From Himantopus leucocephalus (taxonomy: Eukaryota; Chordata; Aves; Charadriiformes; Recurvirostridae), in contig RSEF01000001.1 of NCBI GenBank assembly GCA_003993805.1, forward strand, positions 57,600,974 to 57,664,973: a DNA stretch of 64,000 nt, read 5' to 3'. The notes under the pieces are model-generated. The model worked only from the letters and a program-made list of their open reading frames with translations. It did not search any database and was not told where the DNA came from. How positions within the stretch are numbered: the first letter of the stretch is position 1; every line of letters starts with the position of its first letter. Below are positions 54,701 through 64,000 of the stretch, piece after piece. The translations under genes were made by a program, and so were the position numbers.

Positions 54701-56281
54701 CTTAAAAGAAGATGATACAAAATTTGCAGCCACTATATTTTTTAAAGACTAGCAAAAAACTTCTGGTATAACTATAGATAGAAATGGCTTAGGAGAATTC
54801 ACAGTACTGCTAAAATTATCTAGATTACATAAGAGCATGAACACATTTCATAAAAGCATTGTGTAATATTCAACCCTCATGTAACCATCAGTTTGTAAGT
54901 TGCCATGACAGAGACTGTTTTTCTTCAATTATTCTATTTCTTAAGCATCAATTCAGGCATTAGTTCAGCTTCTTTCTGACTTTTTTCTCATTCATTTGCT
55001 AGAGATATAGAAGAGAAATTATACATTCAGAAACAGGTATTCGAGGGTTCCATTATGTGTTAAACTTTCCTAAATTGCTGAGGATGTAGTAATAGTAAAG
55101 GACAGCTGAAACAAAAGAGCTGCTTGTATTAACCTTTGCAAGGGTATCACTTTCTAGTAAAGAAAACCAAAAGCAAATTAAATTGGACGCATAATGGTAG
55201 GCAAATACAAAAGTAAAAGTAAACCACAGGGAAAAAAAAGTGTTTCACTTTGAAATAGTTTGAAGCAAATAACAATATTAACTCAAAAGATACTAGAGCT
55301 AATAAAAGTAGCAAAACAATTTTATCACATTTTCATTTTGAAGGCATTTGAGAGTATCCATTTTTAATCTTCAAATATGTTAATATTTTCTGGTTTGTTT
55401 TGTTGTGTTTGTTTCGGTTTTTTTAAATCTATCTTTTCTTTCCCATTTCACATTCTTTTCCACAAGAGTTGAAAAACATGACCTTGATGGAAGAATCCAG
55501 AAGTAACAAAAGTGCATGGAATCCAGGTGGAATCTTTTTATATAAAAGGGAATTATGTGTACAAAGGTGTTTGATTAAATGCACCTAAAGCTTAAAATGG
55601 TTATAAAACTTAGTCAAAATTTAGGCAAAGTTCACAAGATTTATTAAATCACCTATTAGTAAAAATGCCTGGATGTGACTCTAAAATAGATGTAATTATG
55701 TTTGTTTGGTTGGTTTATCTGAAAATAGATATAAAGCTGAAACAAACTTAATTTGAAGCATATTATATGTAGTCAGACAGCAAGAAGGCTACTTTAAATC
55801 CGAAAATAAAATACACCTTAAACTCAAATACAGTGCCGTCAACCAAAGAAATCATAAGACTGAGGCAAGACTTCACACATAACAGAATCAGGCCCTCTGT
55901 AGTTAAAAGGCTTGGACACTTTCCACTACAAAGAATTGGACATAATATTTACTGCTGCTGTACCTTGTATCTGTTCCCATCTATGTCTCTTTTATTTAAA
56001 CTTACCCCTTTTATGCCATTATAATTTACTGTGCATAGAAGTAGATGCGCCAAACAGCTAACAGGTTGGAGTCAGTAGCTGCAAGAGTGTATTGTTATAG
56101 AATTTTCTTTTAGATTTATACAACAAGTGTTTAGAAAGTCAGAAAAACAAAATTATTATTACTTAATAATTTTGGGTTTAGAATGGGATAACCCTGGGAA
56201 AAGAGTCAAACAGTGTTTCAGATTGCTGTGACCATTGAGGGCTTTAGCAAGTCAGCTTAGTATCATTAAAACCAATGTTGT

Positions 56282-56307
56282 AAAAAAAAAATATATATAT
56301 ACACACC
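56282..56307. repeat. A run followed by (TA)n and (CA)n
   Basis: Nine A bases, then five TA units, then a short CA run. A short simple repeat in the intron just downstream of exon A. Confidence 0.85.
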
Positions 56308-56544
56308 TACATGAATGGTTGACATGATTAACATATCTATATATCTCAAGATAACATTAAAATATACACTCAGCTTTGAAGACACATATCTTTCTTGAGT
56401 TATCCCTTTGAACACATCATTTGGGTCATAAGAAATAAATCTGTATTTTCTATCACCTTGCAGCATTTCTAACAAAGTAAATGCAAGTGTATTTTAAAAG
56501 AAAAAATGTAGGAAGTTCTTTCATTTGACTTATATTATAATGAT

Positions 56545-56601
56545 AAAGGAAAGTAAGGAAAGAAAGGAAGAAAGGAGAAAAGGAAGAAGGGAAGAAAGAA
56601 A
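56545..56601. repeat. Purine-rich (GGAAA/GAAA)n tract beside the exon A donor
   Basis: 57 bases of nearly pure A and G on the plus strand. In the ANKS1B transcript it is a C/U-rich tract starting 12 nt after the exon A 5' splice site. It is both an imperfect microsatellite and a possible splicing-factor binding tract. Confidence 0.9.
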
Positions 56602-56613
56602 TTACACACTAAC

Positions 56614-56910
56614 TTGGCAGCTGACATCCATTCCAGCTTCCAGAAGCACCTGTACAACAGCTTTGTGGCCATTACGTGCAGCAAGATGCAAAGGAGTGTG
56701 TTTTCTTGTATTACAGTTCATCAGGTTTGGATATGCTTTGATGATCATTTTTACAACACGCAGCCGTCCATAAAGTGCTGCCAGATCCAGAGGTGTTTCT
56801 AGCTTGTTGTTCCTTATTGTAGGGTCTGTTAGCTCTTCTAAAAGAACAGCAACTACTTCTGAATGACCATATTGAGCTGCACAATGCAGTGCTGTTTCGT
56901 TTTCATTGTT
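56614..56910 (-). CDS. ANKS1B: ANKS1B exon A: three ankyrin repeats
   Basis: This 297-bp exon is 99 codons, phase 0 at both ends. It begins [16 protein letters not shown] and ends GMDVSCQ. Three ankyrin repeats are visible from their TxLxxAA helices: [11 protein letters not shown] (about residues 6-16), [10 protein letters not shown] (about 39-48) and [11 protein letters not shown] (about 72-82). The second has Asp in place of the usual His, as I recall from ANKS1-family proteins. Ankyrin repeats bind protein partners; for this protein the array is part of the long neuronal isoforms. The acceptor is TTTTAACAG and the donor is CAA|GTTAGT. A 57-base pyrimidine-rich stretch (in transcript sense) starts 12 nt into the following intron. 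Because the exon is symmetric, skipping would remove three repeats without changing the frame. The earlier ankyrin exons are outside the window. Confidence 0.95.
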
Positions 56911-59027
56911 CTGTTAAAACAAAACAAAAGCTTCAGAAATTCATGTTTAATCACACAATAGAACTGCTCGGCTTCTATAAATTGCCTTCATGAAATCACT
57001 ACACAGGCAGGGTTTACAATATAATGTATGGTAATGTATGTTAAATGCTTCAGAATAACTTCACTAAAATTTTACTAATAATACACTAATACTTAGCTTT
57101 GTGGCTCTCAAGCAGATAAGGTCCCTATGCGCCTACGTTTTTCCCAATCCATTTTTAAAAACATGCCCCAAAACCCCTTGTTGGTTGTGATAAGTGATAT
57201 GCCAAAATATGTAACCTTCTTGATTCAACTGGCCCTGAAATCATAGTTGAATCCTTCTCTTAGAAATACTCTGGCACTTATCTTAAGTCTCTCTTCTCAG
57301 TATAACTGGTTTTAAATCATAGCAGTTTGTTATTAGAGTAATGACATTACAGAGAAAAACTGTGTGATGAAAATGTATCAGGCACAAGGTTAATTTCACG
57401 TATCACTATAAAAGTTACTATCAAGACAACAATCAAAGCCTGGAAGAAGGCAAAATAGCAACTGTAGATATTAGAAAGACTCAGCATATCACATAAGCAG
57501 CTAGTCTTTTCAGGGCTCCAGGAAGATGTATGTGTGCATTTTAAGGCATATGAGCATTTGTATGCTGTGGATTAAATAAGTTTTTGCTTTATAAAGCAAT
57601 GCCCCCCAAGTATTTCCCCAAACACTATCTAACAATCTTAATAATAAATAAATATTAAGAATAAGCAGTATCTTCTTTAAATGTTTTCTTCTGGTTCTGC
57701 CTGTATATGTGCAATCCCGAATAGACAAATAACTTTGGACAGAGAGAAAGCAAATAATTTATAGAGCTCTCTGAATTCTATATGCCATCTATATTACTAA
57801 TATATATTATTAGTATCTATGAAGCCTTAAAATAGACTAGACACTATAAATATTAAAAGTATGTCCACTGAATGCCTTTTCTGATCTATGATATATATGG
57901 TGACAGCTTTGAAAATGTTGTAAAAGTAGAAAGCCAATAAGCTAATGTGTCATATAAAGAAATAAAAAATTAATGTAAATTCAGAAAAGATACTAGAGAA
58001 GAGTAGAAATATAATTCTAAAGAATGGAGAAGAGACAAATCTGAATCCATAGGCTGTAATTCTCAAAGAAAAAACTGAAGAAAGTTCTGGGGACAGAGAA
58101 CTGAAAATAGAAAAAAATATTTGTCTTTGGAAAGACAGAAATGGTGAGAGAATCAGAGAAATGAGGCTTTGGCCTCTTACTCAAAAGCTAGCTAGGATAA
58201 GAAAATCCATGTCGCACAGTAACATCTAGAAAGAGGGAAAGGGGGAAAGGGAGAAAACTTTTTTTTTCTGCTAACTGTTTCTAATTCTGTGATCAAGAAC
58301 TTAAATCTTGGGTTTGTGATTTTAACAACATTGCTTTCATTTTCATCTCATCTTGTAATTTAAAACAACTTAGATGAACCTGGAAGAGAGAGGAAACAGA
58401 TCAATACATTCAGATAAATTAATGTTGCAGATATACTCTTCAGGTGTCTGTAACACCACACAAGGTCCCAGAGACTGGAATGTGTTTCCTGCTAAACAGC
58501 AAGACAGAAGCTGGAAAGTAGGAACAGCCAGGTAGAAAGCGAGTTTCCATTGGCAGACAGGGCTTAATGACTAATAAATATTTGAATCATTGTGCATTAT
58601 TCAGACCACCACGTGGTCTTTCTCTATTACAAAACCCATAAATTCAGGTTAAAATATGTACTATAACAATACTGTATGGCTGCAATGATCTATCAACTAC
58701 CTGTGATATGCTTTTTGTGCTCTAGTGACTTCTAACATATCCTTTATACAGGACTCGGCAAAGCAATTTTTTTATGTACAGTGGTATACCCACAAATCAC
58801 AAGCATAGTTTATTAGAATTTATTTTTTACATTTTCGATATTTCATGGACAGAACTGCATAGATGAATTGGCAATTTCAGTCTAATTTTGTGTACAATTA
58901 CCACAATTAAGTATGAAAATCAGATAATTGCACATAAAATGACCAATTATGGTAATTTGTGCCTACAGTTACTGTATTTACATATCAAATGGAAATAGTT
59001 GCACAAAGAAATTAGATGTATAACTAT

Positions 59028-59170
59028 TGTCCTGGTTTGAGGTAAAACAGGACCAATTTTGTTCAGTAACTTTGCTTCTTAGCTAAGCCTCTTCTAACTA
59101 CTGAAATTAACAGCGTATTGTTAATAATATTGTGTTGTTATTATTATTGTGTGTTATTACAACATTGTGT
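59028..59170 (+). mobile_element. Solitary ERV LTR fragment (avian TGTCCTGGTTT type)
   Basis: The stretch begins TGTCCTGGTTTGAGG. TG followed by TCCTGGTTT is the 5' start I associate with common avian endogenous-retrovirus LTRs, followed here by AAACAGGACCAATTTTG. After about 80 bases it passes into an AT-rich block. I cannot place the 3' end or a target-site duplication. No internal retroviral coding sequence is present. The assignment rests on the start motif and memory of avian LTRs. Confidence 0.55.
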
Positions 59171-61970
59171 TAATATATCCACATTCTGTGAGGTAAATAG
59201 CAAAATACACATTTACTATCCTGTTGTCAAACAGATATAACTATCTATCTAATATCTGCTTATGTTTGAAATTTTTTCAAGCATTTCTGAATAATATATA
59301 AAGTATCTTGAATCTTGTGCCAATAGTCTAATATTGTAGTTTAAAAGTATTCTGATTAAATTTTCAGAGAGACGTGAAAATTAAATTGGCTATGGCCTTT
59401 TTCTCAAAACTTGGTGACTCGCCAAAATTTCAGCCACAGATACAAAGAGAGACCAACCATTCCAAATCACTGCTGCTGCTCAGCAGACTGAAATTTGCTC
59501 CCTCTAAATAAAGAATAGCCAGCTGAATTTGTATGCATACTTACAAAAAAGTACATTTTAAAACATCATGGTGCATAAAAGCATCTGTAAATCTGACCAA
59601 AATATTATTTTCAAATGAACAGTTGAACATTTTTGTATGGTTTGTTTCTTTGCATTTGCCAAATTAACGCTCCATTTCAATTAATGACAAATCAAACTGA
59701 TTTGAAATTAAAAAGAACTAGGTATCACTGAAATAAAATAGAAGAAGCCAACCTGGACAAACATGATAATTAAATTACCTACACATGCGCAGTCAGAACA
59801 GGCATTGTATACATTGTATTATCAGAGCCGAGAGGTACTACCTAATTAAAACTTAATAATACAACATCCTTCCCTCTTTAAAATGTAAATTAATCAACTC
59901 AATTCAGGTATAAAAGACAGATTTTTAACTTTCAAAGACAGAATTACAACTTGTTTAACTGCCCTCTAAATTTACCCACTTTGACAATTTACTATTACTT
60001 ACATCAAATAAATCACCTTGGAAGCAAAAGGTTTTACAGAGGAGAGAGGATAGAGTTTTTAAGCAGGTTTTGACAGAGTCTGTCATCTTCAAATTTAGGA
60101 AAGGAGGAAATGTCTACTGGATAGACACAATTGGTTCAGCATTTCCAAAGAGAATCTTAAGGTGGAGGAGGCTATAGCAATGTATTTCCTGGACTGGAAG
60201 AAACATTATCTTCCCCTTCTAACCTCCCATGGAAAGATGGACATGGATGTCTCAGTCAGTGTTATGAACTTCCTCCTTAAGGCATTTGTTTATAGAAGAC
60301 ATATAGTAAGAGTAAAAAAAACCGAAAACCCAACATATGATATTTTAAGAGTTGAAGTTATGTGATTTCCTTAGTCCCCAAAATGCTGTTACTTCTGACT
60401 TGTCTTGTGCAGACAAAGCTAACCTAGGTGTAACTCTATTGATTTTAAGATGCTGTTTGTCCTCATATCTCTAAAATAGCTTATTTTTTTGAAGAAATAT
60501 TTGAAAATTCTTCTTCATTGTTACATGGGTCTCTTCATGGGCATGGCCCTGATGTTTTCTAGCATTTCTCTGAATGTGTTCTCCTGGACATACAGCCAGA
60601 ACTCAGACTTCTGTTGCTGCAAACTGATTTGTGCCTTCACAGCGTTGCATCTGGTCAGTACTGCAGGCTGTACTACATCATTTAGCTACAAGAATGCATG
60701 CAACCACAAAATTTAGAACATCTCTTAAGGTCTATTTATTAGAGGACAGATTAGCAAATATGTTATAGAGACAATTACTGTAGCTTGGCCATCTGCTAGT
60801 GAACACATACAGGAAATATCAAGAGAATGAATGGCTCTCATGAATATTATATAAGTCCTTGTAAAGCCACTATTAAGCAGTGGGTATATTTAAGACTTTT
60901 ACTACATAGCTGTATAGTTTAAAGCTTCTAAAGTCCATGCAAGTATGGTACAAGCAATAATGACTATCAAATAGTGATTTTACAGACCTTTCCAAAGAAT
61001 GTGCAACTCCTTTATTATCTTAGCATTTTTATGATGAACTGAAAAGGGAGACTTCCTAAATCACCGAGCCATTTCTTTGTCACATAATCCCAATGTCAAG
61101 TAACTGAACAAGGCAATCTACACAAGACAGAGAAAGGAATGATCTCAGGATGGTCTTACTGCATCTGTTAAAATAGGAAGGCAGTTTCCTGGGAAGTTCC
61201 ACCAATATAAGTTAATCATTCTGAAAAAAATAGGGAAGTTTGCCTGATTGATTCAGCAAGTAGCATGTCACTGTATTTAATTACAATGGGAAGTTAAGTG
61301 CTTTCCTGGATGTCTAGGGCAAAGACTGAACAACGTTACAACGGAAACTCTAAACACAGCCAAGAATGAGGAATGCTCTTGGGAACAACATTGTGACTTT
61401 ATTGTCCCTTTTCTTTGAGGAAGGGAATGGGGTTTTACGTGGTGCACAGATTTTTACAGCTTATGTGGAAAAATAGCTAATGACATCCTTCTTCTTATCA
61501 CACATCATCAATGAACCTGTTTAATTTGAAAGTTGTGAAAGAAATAAAAAGCCCATAAATTTCCTTATCAAGTACTCTCTTAAACACAAACCCAAGCATT
61601 AGAATTTAGGCACCCCTAGTATCTCCAGATATATTTTCAAAACTGATTAAAAAATCAAAACATTTGAGACAAGACTAAATATTTTCCTTTTTCATTCTGC
61701 TACAACTGTAATTGTACACAGATGAAAAATTATTCACAACTTTGCTTACATTCAAAAATTTAGAAACCTCAGAGTTCATACCTATTAGGTATTTAAAAGA
61801 AGCTTTATCACTGGATGTGTTTCTCTAACTTTGTTGGGTTTTTTTTAAGACCTACAATTCCTGACTAAATTTTTCCTTTACTGCATGCTACCCTATTCCA
61901 TTTCTATTTTTCCCTTCTCAGTGCAGTTTAAGCCTTTGTATTCTAATCCCTAATGAACGCTCCAGTAACA

Positions 61971-62902
61971 AGTGGTGTCCTCCTAAGGTCACCAGTGACA
62001 TAGATAGTGGGTCTGAGTGCACCCTCAGCAAGTTTGTGGATGACACCAAGCTGAGTTGTGCAGTTGATATACCCTAGAGTGAAGGGATGTCATCCAGAGG
62101 GACATTGACAGGCTTGAGAAATGGGCCCATGTGAACCTCATGAAGTTCAACATGGCCAAGTACAAAATCCTGCAGCTGGGTCAGGGCAATCCCCAGTATC
62201 AGTACAGATTCAGTAATGAAATTATTTGGAGTAGCCCTGCAGAGAAGGACTTAGGGATACTGGTGAATGAAAAAGTGGATATGAGCTGGCAATGCACGCT
62301 TGCAGCCCAGAGAGCCAACCATATCCTGGGCTGCACCAGACAAAGTGTGGCCAGCAGGCCAAGGGCGGTGATTCTACCCCTCTACTCTGCTCTGGTGAGA
62401 CCCCTGGGGTCCCCAGCAAAAGACAGACATGGACCTGTTAGAGTGGGTCCAGAGGAGGGCCACGAAAATGATCAGAGGCCTGGAACACCTCTCCTATGAA
62501 GAATGACTGCTAGAGTTGGGGTTGTTCAGCCTGGAGAAGAGAAGGGTGTGGGGAGACCTTATTGCAGCCTTTGAATATAGAAAGGGGGCTCGTAAGAAAG
62601 ATGGAGAGAGACTTTTTACCAGGGCCTGCTGTGACAGGACAAGGGGCAATGGCTTTAAACTGAAAGAGGGTAGATTTAGACTGGATATAAGGAACACATT
62701 TTTTATGATGAGAGTGGTGAGACTTTGCAACAGGTTGTCCAGAGAAGTTGTGGATACTCCATCATTGGAAGTGTTCAAGATCAGGTTGGACAGGACTTTG
62801 AGCAACCTGATCTAGTAAAAGATGTCCACAGCTATGGCAAGGGGGCTGGACTAGATGATCTTTGAAGATCCCTTCTGACCCAACCATTCTATGATTCTAT
62901 GA
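61971..62902 (+). mobile_element. CR1 LINE, longest copy in the window
   Basis: About 930 bp of plus-strand CR1, antisense to ANKS1B. It covers the last part of the reverse-transcriptase ORF2 (readable stretches such as KDLGILVNEKVDMSWQC and HILGCTRQSVASRPRAVI) and ends in CATTCTATGATTCTATGA. It is 5'-truncated. There is an internal deletion near 61975-61990, and another near 62400 where the usual segment between the GTGAGACCC and GGGGTCCCC stretches is shortened. These put the C-terminus out of frame. It is an old, inactive copy. Confidence 0.95.
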
Positions 62903-64000
62903 ACATGTTATAATTAATATCTTTACCATATAAGAACAATATGATGACAAATAAAGATGCCGTTGTCCCATAAATTAGAGAATACTTGGATTTAGATAGT
63001 AATATTTTTTCAAAAAGACAATTTTTGTAAAAGTTATTGGGAAAAATTCTGCTGCAAATTACCCAGTGTGAACCAAAATCAAACCTACAGAATTCCCATT
63101 GAAATTCACCTTTACTTATGTGGAAACAAAATTAAAAAGTAATTTTGTAACTTGGTTAGCTACTCTGAATAAATGTTTTCTTCAAATGTATTGCTGCAAG
63201 CAGCTCAAATCAAAAACATTGCCTCTGTACATATTTTTCTTCTAAAAAGGGTATAATAAGAGTTGCAAGGGAAATTTGGAAATCCATCCACATAGTCTCT
63301 AATTTATGGGAGTGGGGGAACATCAAATGCAGAACATGAAAATTATTGTTTTTGCAGGCTACTTTGGAACTGAGTTGTACTTCTGGAAGTCCCTGAGGTG
63401 TCACTGACAGAAGCATATAATGTCTGTGCTTCGTTTTCATTATTTGGGGAAGACAGTAAATATGTTAGATGTTAGGTATTTACATATTATGAATGCATCC
63501 TCAACTCTTTTCCTTCACATTTCAGAAGAAGTGTCAAACAGCATTAGGGAATAGTGAGTGTTTTTTATGACAATTACAATTTGATGCATAGAAGAATTGT
63601 ATGCTACATTAAATACATAAATGTATGGAAAAAGACATGATATGTGCATAAAGAAAAACAGGCAGAATCACAAAACAGGACAACATCATCAAGAAATTTC
63701 AGAAGTGTTCACACATTGTCTTGTAAATATTTTACTGTTCATATTCTATCAATATATATTAAAAATATTTTTTGAACTTGATATTTATTCCTGATGTCAT
63801 TCGCCTTTTTTGCATGCGATTTCCTGCACTAATACCAAACACTACATATTGACATATATGTGGTTGTTATTTATTATCAATTTTTCATAGGTTAGTATTT
63901 CTTATCAATTATGTAATGTTATGATGAGAGTTGACATAATAGATGTTTGTGCTACAATGTCTTTACATAAATAAACATGTAAGTAGTCTGATTGTTAACA

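Larger units (their letters stand above)
48764..56613 (-). other. ANKS1B: ANKS1B intron A-B (7850 bp)
   Basis: The intron runs from donor GTTAGT after exon A to the CTAG acceptor of exon B. It contains an antisense CR1 (50810-51410), an (AAT)n microsatellite (51725-51775), a short A/TA/CA repeat (56282-56307) and a purine-rich tract (56545-56601). A 20-bp direct repeat is found at 50790-50809 and 52126-52145. The region 52800-55830 is AT-rich with no recognised element. Confidence 0.9.
13020..56910 (-). other. ANKS1B: ANKS1B gene, internal part (six coding exons)
   Basis: Six exons on the minus strand join without a stop into 301 codons. They read as the later ankyrin repeats plus the start of the linker of ankyrin repeat and SAM domain-containing protein 1B (AIDA-1/EB-1). 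Known for the family: a neuronal postsynaptic-density scaffold with N-terminal ankyrin repeats, two SAM domains and a C-terminal PTB domain that binds the APP tail; short isoforms start internally. Seen here: exon phases 0-0, 0-1, 1-1, 1-1, 1-0 and 0-0, all with GT/AG borders. Introns are 7850, 2205, 8434, 3066 and 21433 bp. The start codon, first ankyrin repeats, SAM domains, PTB domain and 3' UTR are not in the window. The paralogue ANKS1A is the main alternative. It is less likely because the linker motifs in the last two exons match ANKS1B as I recall it. Confidence 0.93.
56911..64000 (-). other. ANKS1B: Partial ANKS1B intron upstream of exon A
   Basis: This stretch of at least 7090 bp lies 5' of exon A in transcript order. 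It is AT-rich and contains no further ankyrin exon that I can find. It holds an LTR fragment near 59028, an AT-rich block with TTATTATTGTG repeats at about 59105-59175, and a 930-bp CR1 at 61971-62902. The rest shows no coding or repeat signal I can support. Short ORFs at 60162-60365, 60489-60716 and on the minus strand at 57510-57728 and 63210-63440 look random. Confidence 0.85.

Noticed and set aside
58231..58256. G-rich run that might be a G-quadruplex
   Set aside because: Only three separate G-runs of three or more are present, so the four-run pattern is not met.
60040..60360. Possible decayed CR1 around the TTTTGACAGAGTCTGTC stretch
   Set aside because: A short resemblance to the CR1 reverse-transcriptase region, but the match does not continue far enough to call.
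62131..62499. 122-codon plus-strand ORF
   Set aside because: It is the decayed C-terminal part of CR1 ORF2, not a host gene. The same applies to the ORF at 62516-62815.
1..64000. CRISPR arrays, tRNA, rRNA, microRNA hairpins, nested genes
   Set aside because: No regularly spaced repeats, tRNA-like A/B boxes, rRNA segments, known microRNA seeds or second spliced gene could be recognised by reading.

Overview
The window is AT-rich vertebrate nuclear DNA from a bird. The main evidence is three 5'-truncated CR1 LINE copies, whose 3' ends carry the ATTCTATGATT-type octamer repeat instead of a poly-A tail, plus one avian-type ERV LTR start. Long introns, a spliced gene matching a vertebrate neuronal protein, and one 100-N assembly gap (7738-7837) also fit. 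I cannot name the species. There are no bacterial operons, CRISPR arrays, tRNA or rRNA genes.

The window lies inside one gene, ANKS1B (AIDA-1/EB-1), on the minus strand. Six coding exons join into one continuous frame of 903 bp (301 codons). In transcript order they are 56910-56614, 48763-48688, 46482-46381, 37946-37836, 34769-34594 and 13160-13020. They encode the C-terminal half of the ankyrin-repeat array, a variable linker, a conserved helical-looking segment, and an acidic patch followed by a conserved Cys-containing motif. The earlier ankyrin exons lie beyond 64000. The later linker exons and the SAM and PTB domains lie beyond position 1. All six exons have GT donors, AG acceptors and compatible phases.

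Region by region: 1-13019 is a partial intron holding a GC-rich block (6541-7085) and a sense-oriented CR1 that runs into the gap. 13161-34593 is a 21.4-kb intron with several possible old transposon remnants. 34770-37835 and 46483-48687 are short introns with nothing recognisable. 37947-46380 holds a purine-rich tract with a canonical G-quadruplex motif. 48764-56613 holds an antisense CR1, an (AAT)n microsatellite and a purine tract beside the exon A donor. 56911-64000 is a partial intron holding an LTR fragment and the longest CR1.

I found no undescribed gene system. The more interesting signals concern RNA processing: symmetric, skippable exons; tandem donors on exon E; a cryptic donor inside exon F; a pyrimidine tract after the exon A donor; and oppositely oriented CR1 copies flanking all six exons.
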